Source of the DNA: Candidatus Fermentibacterota bacterium
Lineage (GTDB): Bacteria > Fermentibacterota > Fermentibacteria > Fermentibacterales > Fermentibacteraceae
Reading direction: 5' to 3'
Assembly: GCA_012523605.1 (NCBI GenBank)
Contig: JAAYTY010000174.1
Coordinates: 1-29,018 of the forward strand
DNA: 29,018 nt
In this document: positions 7,067 through 15,629 of the stretch, piece after piece
How the letters are laid out: every line of letters begins with the position of its first letter
Position numbering within the stretch: position 1 is the stretch's first letter
Notes under the pieces: model-generated
Databases searched by the model: none
What the model was told of the DNA's origin: nothing
The model's input: the letters and a program-made list of their open reading frames with translations, nothing else
Translations under genes and position numbers: made by a program

Positions 7067-7459
7067 TTGAGCGACCGGCCCGAGACCATCAGGGTCAACA
7101 TCTACGGTCGTGAATACTCGATCCGGGGAGAGGCCGATCCGGGCTACATCGCCGAGATAGCTCACTATCTCGATATGAAGATGCGCCAGATGACCGACAA
7201 CGCGACCGTCGCCTCCACGACGAAGGTCGCCATACTGGCCGCACTCAATATCACCGACGAGCTCTTCCAGCGTGACGGGCGGATAAGGGAGCTCGAGGAA
7301 TCGCAGGTGTCCGACATCGCCCGCCTTCTCGAGCGGGTCGAAAAGGCGCTTGCCGAGACCTCCGCACCGCCGCCCGTCCAGTCCCGTCAGAACACTGCCC
7401 ACGAAAGGGTGGAATCCCCGGCACAGGCCGGGATCACCGGCAGCACCTGCGTCGGTTAG
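7067..7459 (+). CDS. zapA: cell division protein ZapA
   Basis: ZapA binds FtsZ and cross-links protofilaments in the Z ring. The N-terminal half matches the family: VNIYGREYSIRGEADPGYIAEIAHYLDMKMRQM, then TTKVAILAALNITDELFQ, leading into the coiled-coil that drives dimer and tetramer formation (about residues 65-95). The last 35 residues are Pro/Ala/Gln rich and probably disordered, longer than in E. coli ZapA. The start is TTG 7067 with AGAGGTGAAGG just upstream. It follows the small coiled-coil gene by 9 bases. A 113-base spacer then separates it from rny. Confidence 0.88.
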   Translation: MSDRPETIRVNIYGREYSIRGEADPGYIAEIAHYLDMKMRQMTDNATVASTTKVAILAALNITDELFQRDGRIRELEESQVSDIARLLERVEKALAETSAPPPVQSRQNTAHERVESPAQAGITGSTCVG

Positions 7460-7572
7460 GGATTACCCACGGACCGGCGGCGCCGGGCGTCGTGCGCAGG
7501 ACGTCCGGTCGCCCACCGAGGTGGCCGCCCTTCCGTTGCACATAGAGGTACTGCGCCTCAGGAGGAGCAGCC
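7460..7572 (+). other. 113-base spacer with hairpin between zapA and rny
   Basis: This is the only sizeable gap within the housekeeping array up to 20.67 kb. GACCGG (7472-7477) can pair with CCGGTC (7505-7510) around a GC-rich 27-base loop that has its own short pairings. There is no T run, so it is not a clear terminator. The end holds the strong rny ribosome site GGAGG. In some bacteria the 6S RNA gene follows zapA, but the gap is too short for a usual 6S RNA and I cannot draw its central bubble. Confidence 0.35.
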
Positions 7573-9129
7573 ATGCCCCTGTCGCTCGCGGTAGGACTGA
7601 TATCCGCCGTGGCCGCGTTCGCCGCAGGATATCTCGTGCACAGGATGCTCGTGATCAGGGAGGCCAGAGGCGCCGCCACCCAGGCGGAGAGGATTCTGGC
7701 CGAAGCGAGGCGCGAGGCGGAGACCGCCCGGAAGGAGGCCGTGCTCGAGGGCCGCGAGCAGATCTCCAGGGAGAGGGCTCAGGCCATGGAGGATCTGCAG
7801 AAGCGCAGGTCCGAACTGGACAGGAAGGAGTCGGATCTCTCCAGGCGTTCCGAGTACCTCGACAGGGCTCGGGAGAAGCTGGAAAGGCGCGAGACCAGCC
7901 TGGAAGTCCAGGAGACCTCCATGGCTGAGCGCGAGCAGGCTCTCATCGCGAAACAGCAGAGGGTCACGAAGATCATGGAGGAGCAGAACAGGCTTCTCGA
8001 GCAGATCGCCGGCCTCTCCCGCGACGAGGCGCGGAGCCAGCTCATATCCAACCTGGAGGAGGAGGCGCGCCTCGAGGCCGGGCGCATCCAGAGGAGGATA
8101 CTGGAGGAAGCCGAGAGAACGGCCGACGAAGAGGCCACCCGGATACTCTCCACCGCTGTCCAGAGATGCTCCGCTATCCACGTGGTCGAGAACTGCGTGT
8201 CCGTGGTGCAGCTTCCCGGCGAGGAGATGAAGGGCAGGATCATCGGACGCGAGGGCCGCAACATCAGGGCGTTCGAGACCGCGACCGGCGTGGACGTGAT
8301 CATAGACGACACCCCCGAGGCCATCGTGCTGTCGTGCTTCGATCCGGTGAGGCGCGAGGTGGCCAGGCAGTCGATGGAGAAGCTCATCTCCGACGGGCGC
8401 ATCCATCCCGGCAGAATCGAGTCCGTCGTCTCCAGGATCGAGTCCGAGATGGAGAAGAACATCATGAAGCTCGGCGGAGAGCTCTGCATGGAGGCCAACG
8501 TCTCCGGAGTGCACCCCCAGCTCGTGCGGTTCCTGGGCAGGCTCCGCTACAGGAGCAGTTACGGCCAGAACATGTTCCAGCACTCCCTCGAAGTGGCTCA
8601 CATCTGCGGGCTCCTGGCCGCCGAGCTGAAGCTGGACAGCACGATCGCAAGAAGAGCCGGTCTCCTGCACGACATAGGCAAGGCCACCGACCAGGAGAGC
8701 GAGGGATCTCACGCGCTGGTCGGAATGGAGATGGCGAGGAAGTTCGACGAGACCCCGCTGATCTGCAACGCCATAGGCGCTCACCACGAGGAGGTCGAGC
8801 CCGAGTCGCTCTTCGCCGTGCTGGTTCAGGCCGCCGACTCCGTGAGCGGGGCGCGTCCGGGAGCCCGGCGGGAGACCCTGGAGCTCTACGTGAAGCGCCT
8901 GCAGAAGCTCGAAACTATCGCCGACTCCTTCGACGGAGTCAGCAAGTCGTATGCGATCCAGGCCGGCCGGGAGGTCAGAATCGCCGTGAAGCCCGAAGCC
9001 GTGGACGACTCGGGCGCCGCCGATCTCGCCCGGCTCGTCGCCCGGCGCATCGAATCCGAGGTGGAGTATCCCGGCCAGATCAAAGTGACGGTGATCAGGG
9101 AGGTCAGGGCCTCCGAAACGGCACGCTGA
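7573..9129 (+). CDS. rny: ribonuclease Y
   Basis: RNase Y is a membrane-anchored endoribonuclease that starts decay of many mRNAs in bacteria that use it. The 518-residue architecture is complete. A single N-terminal membrane helix (about 3-22) is followed by a long charged coiled coil to about residue 190. A KH RNA-binding domain carries GRIIGREGRNIR (221-232). The HD domain carries H366-D367 in LLHDIGKATD and a later AIGAHHEE. The C-terminal block ends IKVTVIREVRA as in the family. Start ATG 7573 has GGAGG 8 bases upstream. The stop overlaps the ymdB start by one base (TGATG), and the rny-ymdB pairing is common. Confidence 0.97.
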   Translation: MPLSLAVGLISAVAAFAAGYLVHRMLVIREARGAATQAERILAEARREAETARKEAVLEGREQISRERAQAMEDLQKRRSELDRKESDLSRRSEYLDRAREKLERRETSLEVQETSMAEREQALIAKQQRVTKIMEEQNRLLEQIAGLSRDEARSQLISNLEEEARLEAGRIQRRILEEAERTADEEATRILSTAVQRCSAIHVVENCVSVVQLPGEEMKGRIIGREGRNIRAFETATGVDVIIDDTPEAIVLSCFDPVRREVARQSMEKLISDGRIHPGRIESVVSRIESEMEKNIMKLGGELCMEANVSGVHPQLVRFLGRLRYRSSYGQNMFQHSLEVAHICGLLAAELKLDSTIARRAGLLHDIGKATDQESEGSHALVGMEMARKFDETPLICNAIGAHHEEVEPESLFAVLVQAADSVSGARPGARRETLELYVKRLQKLETIADSFDGVSKSYAIQAGREVRIAVKPEAVDDSGAADLARLVARRIESEVEYPGQIKVTVIREVRASETAR

Positions 9130-9887
9130 TGCGCATCCTTCTGCTCGGGGACATCGTTGGCTCTCCCGGGAGGAGGGCTGTCGCGCGCTTCCTCCGTGAC
9201 GGCGGGTGGGATCTCGTGGTGGCCAACGGCGAGAACGCCTCGGGAGGGATCGGCATCACTCCGGGCGTGGCCGACGATCTGTTCTCCTCGGGTGTGCGGA
9301 TCCTCACCTCCGGAAACCACATCTGGGCCCACCGCGAGATACTCGAATACATCGGCGGGCCGGCCTGCCGCCTTCTCCGCCCTGCCAACATGCCCCCCGG
9401 CAATCCCGGAAGAGGGTTCGCCGTTCTGGAGGTCTGCGGGCTCTCGGTGATGGTTCTCAACCTCCAGGGGAGGGTGTTCATCGGAGACTCCGACTGCCCG
9501 TTCAGGACCGCCGACAGGATACTGGACAGCAATCCTGCGGATGTCGTGCTGGTGGACTTCCACGCGGAGGCCACCAGCGAGAAGGAGGCTCTCGGGAGAT
9601 ACCTCGACGGAAGGGTTGCGCTCTTCGCGGGGACCCACACGCACGTTCAGACCGCCGACATGAGGGTCCTCCCGAAAGGAACCGTCTATGTGACGGACCT
9701 GGGCATGTGCGGGAGCACGCTCGGCGTGATCGGCGTGAGGTACGAAGAGGTCAGGGAGCGCTTCCTCACCGGAAGGCCGTCCCGGCTGACGGTCGCGGAG
9801 GGCTTGGAAGCGGTGTGCGGCATCGAGGTCGAGCTCGACGGCGCAGGGAAGCCCGTCTCGCAGAGGATGGTGAATGAGCGGGTCTGA
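9129..9887 (+). CDS. ymdB: YmdB-type metallophosphoesterase (TIGR00282 family)
   Basis: Members of this family are di-iron phosphoesterases; the Bacillus subtilis protein hydrolyses cyclic nucleotides such as 2',3'-cAMP and affects RNA levels and biofilm or motility choice. The 252-residue protein holds all expected metal ligands: D8 in LLGDIVGSPGR, E35 and N36 in ANGENAS, N63 and H64 in TSGNHIW, H145 in VDFHAEATSEKEA, and H170 and H172 in GTHTHVQTAD. It starts at ATG 9129, one base inside the rny stop, and overlaps ispA by 14 bases. Its placement next to rny fits a shared role in RNA turnover. The gene symbol is by homology; the substrate in this organism is not shown. Confidence 0.93.
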   Translation: MRILLLGDIVGSPGRRAVARFLRDGGWDLVVANGENASGGIGITPGVADDLFSSGVRILTSGNHIWAHREILEYIGGPACRLLRPANMPPGNPGRGFAVLEVCGLSVMVLNLQGRVFIGDSDCPFRTADRILDSNPADVVLVDFHAEATSEKEALGRYLDGRVALFAGTHTHVQTADMRVLPKGTVYVTDLGMCGSTLGVIGVRYEEVRERFLTGRPSRLTVAEGLEAVCGIEVELDGAGKPVSQRMVNERV

Positions 9888-10764
9888 CTTCGAGACCCTG
9901 ACCAGGCGGCTCCGGGAGGCGACCGAATGGGTCTCTTCAGGTCTCGGAGCGCTCTCCATGCTGCGCGAGAGCCCCTCGCGTCTGCCGGAACTGGCGCGCT
10001 ACCCCCTCGCGGCCGGAGGAAAGAGAGTCAGGCCGTTCCTTGTCAGGACTGCCTGCCTGGCCTCGGGGGGGGACCCGGCCAGAGCCCTCGGGGCCGCCGT
10101 GGCGGTCGAGATGGTTCACACGTACTCGCTCGTCCACGACGACCTTCCGATGCTCGACGACGACGGCCTGCGGCGGGGGCTGCCCACGCTCCACACGCTC
10201 CACGGAGTGCCCTGTTCAGTGCTGGCCGGCGATCTCCTCCTCGTGGAGGCCTTCGCCGAACTCCTTCTGTCGCCCCTGCCCCCGCAGACACTGGCCGCAA
10301 TGGCCGGACGCCTGGCCCGTGCCGCGGGACCCTCGCGCCTCGCGGGCGGGCAGTACATGGACATGAATCCCCCGCCCTCCGTGGACAGGCTCTGGGTGGA
10401 GAGGATGATCCTCGGCAAGACGGCGGCGATGATAAGGGTGTCTCTCGAGCTCGGGTGCATGGCGGCGGGGCGCACTCCGCCCGGAATCGACCGCGTCTCC
10501 TCCGCTGGCGACCGCCTCGGCCTGCTCTTCCAGCTCACAGACGACATCCTTGACGTCAGGGGCACGGCTTCCGAGCTGGGCAAGTCCCCTTCCAAGGACT
10601 CGGCGCAGGGAAAGGCCAACCTCGTCACCTTCGCCGGCCTAGAAGCCGCGGAGGCCGAGGCCGCATCGCTCTCCGAAGAAGTGGCCGACCTCTTCGAAGC
10701 CCTCGAGGGGGACTGGCGCGACGCCGTCACGCTCGCCAGGTTCCTGCCCCGGAGGCGGAGCTGA
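9874..10764 (+). CDS. ispA: polyprenyl (farnesyl/geranylgeranyl) diphosphate synthase
   Basis: This trans-prenyltransferase condenses isopentenyl diphosphate with allylic diphosphates. The 296-residue protein has the substrate-binding Lys/Arg pair in GGKRVRP (48-54), the first Asp-rich motif DDLPMLDDD (89-97), and the second Asp-rich motif in FQLTDDILD near residue 225. The spacing of the first motif (DDxxxxD) and the HTYSLVHDD context are of the bacterial IspA type that makes C15 or C20 products; the chain length is not certain. ATG 9874 lies inside the end of ymdB (14-base overlap), and dxs starts 1 base after the stop, putting two steps of isoprenoid supply in one unit. The xseA/xseB genes often found beside ispA are absent. 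Confidence 0.95.
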   Translation: MSGSDFETLTRRLREATEWVSSGLGALSMLRESPSRLPELARYPLAAGGKRVRPFLVRTACLASGGDPARALGAAVAVEMVHTYSLVHDDLPMLDDDGLRRGLPTLHTLHGVPCSVLAGDLLLVEAFAELLLSPLPPQTLAAMAGRLARAAGPSRLAGGQYMDMNPPPSVDRLWVERMILGKTAAMIRVSLELGCMAAGRTPPGIDRVSSAGDRLGLLFQLTDDILDVRGTASELGKSPSKDSAQGKANLVTFAGLEAAEAEAASLSEEVADLFEALEGDWRDAVTLARFLPRRRS

Positions 10765-10765
10765 G

Positions 10766-12607
10766 ATGCCCCTGCTGGACGGGATCACCGGGCCCGGCGA
10801 TGTGCGCAGGCTCTCGATGGAGCAGAGGCTGGCCCTCGCGGATGAGGTCAGGGGGAGGATCGTCGAGGTCGTCACCCGAAACGGCGGGCACCTCGCCTCG
10901 AGCCTCGGAGTCGTCGAGCTGACCATAGCCCTGCTTTCGATCTACGATCCGCCCGAAGACAGGATCGTCTGGGACGTGGGCCACCAGTGCTATCCCTGGA
11001 AGCTCCTGACCGGCAGGGCCGCGGTGTTCGACGGGATAAGGACCGCGGGAGGACTGAGCGGGTTTCCCAGGCGTTCCGAGAGCGAGTTCGACGCGTTCGG
11101 GACTGGGCACAGCTCCACGGCCATAAGCGCGGCACTGGGCTTCGCGCTTGCCCGCGATCTGACGGGCGGGCGAGGACGGGTGGTGGCCGTGGTGGGCGAC
11201 GGAGCCATGACCGGGGGCATGGCGCTCGAGGGCCTCAACAACCTGGGTCACACCCGGACGGACATGACGGTCATCCTGAACGACAACGAGATGTCCATCT
11301 CGCGCAACGTCGGTGCGATTCACAGGCACCTGACCAAGTTGATAACCGATCCGGTCTACAACCGCTTCAGGGACGACCTGTGGAACTTCCTCGGCAGGTT
11401 CCCGTCCGTGGGCGAGCGGATGAGGAGGGCAGGCCACCTGGCGGGGGCTGCGCTCAAGAAGACTCTGGTCTCGGCCAGGACCATCTTCGACGACTTCGGG
11501 GTCAGATATGTAGGGCCGGTGCCAGGACACGACCTTCCCACGCTCACGGGCGTCCTGGAGAGGACCTCCAGGCTGAAAGGCCCCGTGCTCGTCCATGTCG
11601 TCACCGTGAAGGGCAAGGGCTTCCAGCCGGCGGAGTGCGACGCCACGACGTGGCACGGTGTCAGCGGAGGGTGCGGATCGCCCCGCCGAGGCAGGACCTT
11701 CACCGAGGGCTTCTCGGAGACCATGACCCGTCTGGGCGGGACGGAGCCGAGGGTGGTAGCCGTCACCGCCGCGATGACCGATGGAACCGGGCTCGGCGAG
11801 TTCGCCTCCCGCCACCCCGGGAGGTTCTTCGACGTGGGCATAGCGGAGCAGCATGCCGTGACCTTCGCCTGCGGCCTCGCGTTCGGAGGGCTGAAGCCCG
11901 TGGTTGCGATCTACAGCACATTCATGCAGCGCGCCATCGACCAGGTGATCCACGACGCCGCTCTGCAGAAAGCCCCGGTGGTGATCGCGATGGACAGGGC
12001 GGGGGTGGTGGGCGAGGACGGTCCGACCCATCACGGCATGTTCGACATTCCGCTACTGAGGCCCATCCCCGGGCTCAGACTCGCAGCCCCGAGGGACTGC
12101 GCGATGCTGGACGCGGTGCTCACCCTCGCGGTGGGCCTGGACGACGGCCCGACCCTGATCCGGTATCCCAGGGGCGCGGAGCCTCGTGGAATGCCGGCTC
12201 CGGGGGCCGGAGCGGAGCCCGGAAGGGGCGATCTCCTCAGGAGCGGGAGGGATCTCCTGATCGTCTCGTGCGGTACGATGACCGCGCAGGCCCTCGAAGC
12301 GGCCGCGATGCTGGAATCCGAAGGCATCAGCGCCTCGGTGATAGATCCCGTGTGGATCAAGCCCCCTCCCATTCCGCTGATACTCTCTGAAGCAGCCGGC
12401 AAGCGGGGCGTCGTCACCGTGGAGGACGGTGCCGCCTCGGGCGGGTTCGGCGAGATGCTGGCCGCATGCCTTTCGGGCGTCGCACCTGTTCGCGTGCTGG
12501 GCTTTCCGGACATGTTCCAGCCTCACGGCCCCAGGCAGGCGATCCTGGCCTCGGCGGGGCTGGATGCAGACGGCGTAGCCTGCGCCGCCAGGGGGTTGAT
12601 GTCGTGA
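10766..12607 (+). CDS. dxs: 1-deoxy-D-xylulose-5-phosphate synthase
   Basis: Dxs makes 1-deoxy-D-xylulose 5-phosphate from pyruvate and glyceraldehyde 3-phosphate using thiamine diphosphate, the entry step of the MEP isoprenoid route and a feed for thiamine and pyridoxal synthesis. The 613-residue length is slightly short of E. coli (620). WDVGHQCYPWKLLTGR sits near residue 70, the ThDP/metal motif GDGAMTGGMALEGLNN starts near 144, the catalytic Glu is in DVGIAEQHAVTFACGLA near 361, and the transketolase C-terminal domain completes it. ATG 10766 has GGAGG about 10 bases upstream inside ispA. The stop overlaps nadK by 4 bases (GTGA). Adjacent ispA supports a joint isoprenoid operon. Confidence 0.98.
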   Translation: MPLLDGITGPGDVRRLSMEQRLALADEVRGRIVEVVTRNGGHLASSLGVVELTIALLSIYDPPEDRIVWDVGHQCYPWKLLTGRAAVFDGIRTAGGLSGFPRRSESEFDAFGTGHSSTAISAALGFALARDLTGGRGRVVAVVGDGAMTGGMALEGLNNLGHTRTDMTVILNDNEMSISRNVGAIHRHLTKLITDPVYNRFRDDLWNFLGRFPSVGERMRRAGHLAGAALKKTLVSARTIFDDFGVRYVGPVPGHDLPTLTGVLERTSRLKGPVLVHVVTVKGKGFQPAECDATTWHGVSGGCGSPRRGRTFTEGFSETMTRLGGTEPRVVAVTAAMTDGTGLGEFASRHPGRFFDVGIAEQHAVTFACGLAFGGLKPVVAIYSTFMQRAIDQVIHDAALQKAPVVIAMDRAGVVGEDGPTHHGMFDIPLLRPIPGLRLAAPRDCAMLDAVLTLAVGLDDGPTLIRYPRGAEPRGMPAPGAGAEPGRGDLLRSGRDLLIVSCGTMTAQALEAAAMLESEGISASVIDPVWIKPPPIPLILSEAAGKRGVVTVEDGAASGGFGEMLAACLSGVAPVRVLGFPDMFQPHGPRQAILASAGLDADGVACAARGLMS

Positions 12608-13449
12608 GGATATCGAGGATGTGCCTCTTCGTGGACGATTTCAATCCTCCGGATCCCGTTGTCGTCCGGAGGGTCGCCTCTGCCGCCGCGGCGGCCGGGA
12701 TCTCGCTCGGATGCTCCCCCTTCTGCGCCCCGCCCCTCCCCGGCCTCGAGGGGTTTCCGCCGGAAGCCTGCGATGCCGGGCTGATCCTCGGCGGGGACGG
12801 GACGATCCTGAGGGGCTTCGGACGCTTCATGGAGGCCGGGATACCGGCCTTCGGGGTCAATACGGGGCACCTCGGCTATCTGGCATCTGCCGAGATGGAC
12901 GATGTGGAGCCCTCCCTCCTTCGCCTCGCCTCTGGGGAGTGCGTCGTGGAGAGGCTTCCAGCCGTCCATGTGACCATGCCCGACGGCTCCGGCCATTCCG
13001 CCGTGAACGACATGAGCCTGAACAGGTCCCCGCGCGGCGGCATGCTTCATCTCGAGGTCAGGACGCACGACGAGACGATCGCCCGAATGGCGGGGGACGG
13101 TCTGGTCGTCTCCACGCCTCTGGGCTCGACCGCATACGCGCTTTCTGCTGGAGGCCCGGTTCTCGACCCGGGCATACCCGCACTCCTGATGGTCGCGCTC
13201 TGCCCTCACCAGCTCTCGCTGAGGCCCATCGTCTTCTCGGCCGGAACGACCCTCGAGATCGGCGTCCGGCAGACCAGGGGAGAGGATCCGGTCGTATGCA
13301 TCGACGGCCGGCCCGCGGGAGGGCTCGGACAGGGCGAACGGGCGGTCGTCCGCTACCGGGAGGGCTGCTGCCCCGTCATCAGGCTGTCTCCCGGCGACGG
13401 CTTCTACGCCAGGCTTTCGCGGAAGTTCGGGTGGGGGGCACGGGGCTGA
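12604..13449 (+). CDS. nadK: NAD kinase
   Basis: NadK phosphorylates NAD to NADP with ATP or polyphosphate. The 281-residue protein carries the catalytic and nucleotide-binding motifs GGDGT (63-67), GVNTGHLGYL (84-93), VNDMSLNR (134-141, the usual Asn-Glu is Asn-Asp here), and DGLVVSTPLGSTAYALSAGGP (165-185). An open frame runs back to 12466 inside dxs. I choose GTG 12604 because it forms a GTGA overlap with the dxs stop, has a GGGGG tract 9 bases upstream, and gives a normal N-terminus (RISRMCLFVDDF). ATG 12619 is a weaker alternative. NADPH is used by the MEP pathway, so its position after dxs is sensible though not proof of coupling. Confidence 0.95.
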   Translation: MRISRMCLFVDDFNPPDPVVVRRVASAAAAAGISLGCSPFCAPPLPGLEGFPPEACDAGLILGGDGTILRGFGRFMEAGIPAFGVNTGHLGYLASAEMDDVEPSLLRLASGECVVERLPAVHVTMPDGSGHSAVNDMSLNRSPRGGMLHLEVRTHDETIARMAGDGLVVSTPLGSTAYALSAGGPVLDPGIPALLMVALCPHQLSLRPIVFSAGTTLEIGVRQTRGEDPVVCIDGRPAGGLGQGERAVVRYREGCCPVIRLSPGDGFYARLSRKFGWGARG

Positions 13450-13453
13450 GGAC

Positions 13454-15073
13454 ATGATCGCAAGCCTCAGGCTCAGGAACATAGCCACGATAAGCGACGT
13501 AAGCCTCTCGCTGGGGCCCGGGCTCGTCGTTCTGACAGGCGAGACCGGAGCCGGCAAGTCTATCCTGGTCGACGGTCTCCTCCTGACACTCGGCGAGAGA
13601 GCGGACCACTCCATCGTCAGGCCCGGGGCGAGATCTGCGAGCGTTGAATCGGTGTTCCTGGTGGACGGCGAGGAGATCTCGATACGAAGGGAGATCCAGG
13701 CCACCGGGAGGAGCAGGCTTCTCATAGACGACGAAGTCGCCACTCTGGAGGAGGCGAGAGAGCGCATGTCGGGGCTCGTGGACCTGCACACGCAGCGATC
13801 CACTCCGGCCCTTCTCTCTCGAAGGCGTCAGCAGGGCTTCCTCGACACTTTCGCCGGGGCGTCCGCGACCGCCGACGCCGTGAGAACCGTCCATGCGGGT
13901 CTCGCGAGGCTGAGATCGCGCATCGCTGAGATCGGGGATTCGCTCCGTGCCGCTGCCGGCCAGAGGGATCTCCTCGCGCACGAGGCGGGGCTGATCGAGA
14001 AGCTGGGACCCTCCCGGGAGGAGTATGCGGATCTGCTCGCGAGGAGGAGGGAACTGGAGGCTTCGGAGGCCGCCTGCGCATTCCTGGCCGGTCTCGCGAA
14101 TGCCCTGGAAGGTGACGAGAACGGGCTTTGCGGAAGGGTTGCCGCGCTTCGCTCCTCGGCCGAGCGTGCCGAGCCGCGCGAGCCGGAGCTCGCCGAGCTC
14201 TTCTCGCAGGCGGACATCGCGCTGAGGGAGGCGGCATCCGTCTGCAGGGGGAGGCTCTCCTCGCTGGAGGCCGCGCCCTGGCTCGCAGAGAGCATCGACG
14301 AGCGACTCGACGCCTACGGAAAGCTCCTGCCGCGATACGGCGGCGACCTGGAAAGGCTTCTGGCGAGGGCCGGCCAGATCTCGACCATGATGTCTTCCTG
14401 GGCGGCTCTCGAGACCGAGCTCGAGTCGGCGGAGAAGGAGGCTGCGGAGCTCTCCGGAATCCTTTCGAGGGAGGCTTCGGCCCTCTCGGAGGCCCGCAGG
14501 TCAGCCGTTCCGGGGCTGTGCGAGGCGGTGGAGCGCGAGCTCGCCGGCCTGGGCATGCCCGGGGCGTCCTTCCGGGTCGAGTTCCATCCGGTTCCCTCGG
14601 AGAGGGCGATAGAGGCGGGGGGAGTTTCCGTGTGCTCCGACGGAGCGGAGCTCCCCGAGTTCCTGTTCACCGCAAACGAGGGCATGCCCCCGGCGCCTCT
14701 CTCCTCGGCAGCCAGCGGAGGGGAGCTCTCGAGGACGAGCCTCCCCCTGCGCCTCGCCCTCGCGGAAGCGGGAGGGAGCGGCACGATGGTCTTCGACGAG
14801 ATAGACAGCGGCGTGGGAGGCGAGACGGCCGCCCTGCTGGCCGGGGCTCTGCGGAGGTCGTCCATGATCCGTCAGACCGTTGTCATCACGCATCTCCCTG
14901 CGATCGCCGCCGCCGCCGACACGCACCTGGCCGTCAGGAAGCGCGAGGAGGGCGGGATGCCCGTGACCGACGTGATGGAGCTCTCGGGCCGGGAGCGACT
15001 GGAGGAGCTGGCAAGGATGCTCGGCGGCGGTCAGGCCGCCATGAGACACGCCCGCTCGCTCGTCGGAGGTTAG
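13454..15073 (+). CDS. recN: DNA repair protein RecN
   Basis: RecN is an SMC-like ATPase that acts early at DNA double-strand breaks. The 539-residue protein starts MIASLRLRNIATISDVSLSLGPGLVVLTGETGAGKS, with Walker A GETGAGKS at 29-36. Helical, Ala/Glu/Arg-rich coiled-coil arms occupy roughly residues 150-360. The C-terminal head has the ABC signature ASGGELSR near 420 and Walker B MVFDEIDSGVGGETA near 445, followed by the H-loop VVITHLPAIAA. Length and order are as in the family. ATG 13454 lies 4 bases after nadK. The order nadK-recN is common across bacteria. The SOS-type operator seen in E. coli is not visible here. Confidence 0.97.
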   Translation: MIASLRLRNIATISDVSLSLGPGLVVLTGETGAGKSILVDGLLLTLGERADHSIVRPGARSASVESVFLVDGEEISIRREIQATGRSRLLIDDEVATLEEARERMSGLVDLHTQRSTPALLSRRRQQGFLDTFAGASATADAVRTVHAGLARLRSRIAEIGDSLRAAAGQRDLLAHEAGLIEKLGPSREEYADLLARRRELEASEAACAFLAGLANALEGDENGLCGRVAALRSSAERAEPREPELAELFSQADIALREAASVCRGRLSSLEAAPWLAESIDERLDAYGKLLPRYGGDLERLLARAGQISTMMSSWAALETELESAEKEAAELSGILSREASALSEARRSAVPGLCEAVERELAGLGMPGASFRVEFHPVPSERAIEAGGVSVCSDGAELPEFLFTANEGMPPAPLSSAASGGELSRTSLPLRLALAEAGGSGTMVFDEIDSGVGGETAALLAGALRRSSMIRQTVVITHLPAIAAAADTHLAVRKREEGGMPVTDVMELSGRERLEELARMLGGGQAAMRHARSLVGG

Positions 15074-15077
15074 CGTC

Positions 15078-15629
15078 TTGAGGGGACCGTTCCTTACCGT
15101 TCCCAACGTGATAAGCCTCGTGAGGCTGCCTCTCTCGGCGGCTGCGGGACTCGCCCTCCTCGACGGTCTTCCGGTTCCGGCCGTCGTGCTGGCGGCTGCG
15201 GCCATCGCCACCGACTGGCTGGACGGGGCCGTGGCCCGCGCGACCGCGACCGAAAGCGACTGGGGCAGGGTGCTCGATCCGCTGGCCGACAAGGCCGGCT
15301 TCGCCTTCTTCGGACTCTGCCTCGCCCTGAAGCACTCGATCCCATGGTGGGCGCTTTTCGTTATCGCCGGGCGTGACGCCGCCGTCGCGGCGGGAGGCCT
15401 TTCGCTGGCCGGAAGGGGATCCCCGCCGCCCCGGGCGAACGCTCCGGGGAAGGTTTCCACGGTCCTGCTCTCGGTCTGGATGGTCAGGCAGGCCGCCGCC
15501 CCCGCCGCGCCCGGAGCGTCGGACTGGCTCATGTGGCTGGCGCTGGCCGCACTGTCCTTCAGCACTCTGTCCTATGCGAAGAGGGTCTTCGAAAGGCCCG
15601 GATCGGAAGGGAGGGCGCATTGCGCCTGA
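15078..15629 (+). CDS. CDP-alcohol phosphatidyltransferase family protein
   Basis: These integral membrane enzymes swap CMP from a CDP-linked lipid for an alcohol. The eight-residue active-site signature is intact: D-W-L-D-G-A-V-A-R, then G eight residues after Arg, then D-P-L-A-D. The 183-residue protein has about five hydrophobic segments (residues 16-46, 72-100 and 130-165 among them), similar to PgsA, phosphatidylglycerophosphate synthase. PgsA is the most likely identity, but other alcohols (inositol phosphate, serine) cannot be excluded, so I give no symbol. The start is TTG 15078 with GGAGG about 8 bases upstream in the end of recN. The stop overlaps the smc start by 10 bases. Confidence 0.88.
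   Translation: MRGPFLTVPNVISLVRLPLSAAAGLALLDGLPVPAVVLAAAAIATDWLDGAVARATATESDWGRVLDPLADKAGFAFFGLCLALKHSIPWWALFVIAGRDAAVAAGGLSLAGRGSPPPRANAPGKVSTVLLSVWMVRQAAAPAAPGASDWLMWLALAALSFSTLSYAKRVFERPGSEGRAHCA

Noticed and set aside
7460..7572. 6S RNA gene after zapA
   Set aside because: The gap is too short for the usual length and I cannot draw the large central bubble.
7558..8787. Large minus-strand open frames opposite rny, thrS, dxs and smc
   Set aside because: They are antisense shadows produced by high GC content; their sequences lack recognisable domains and oppose well-identified genes.
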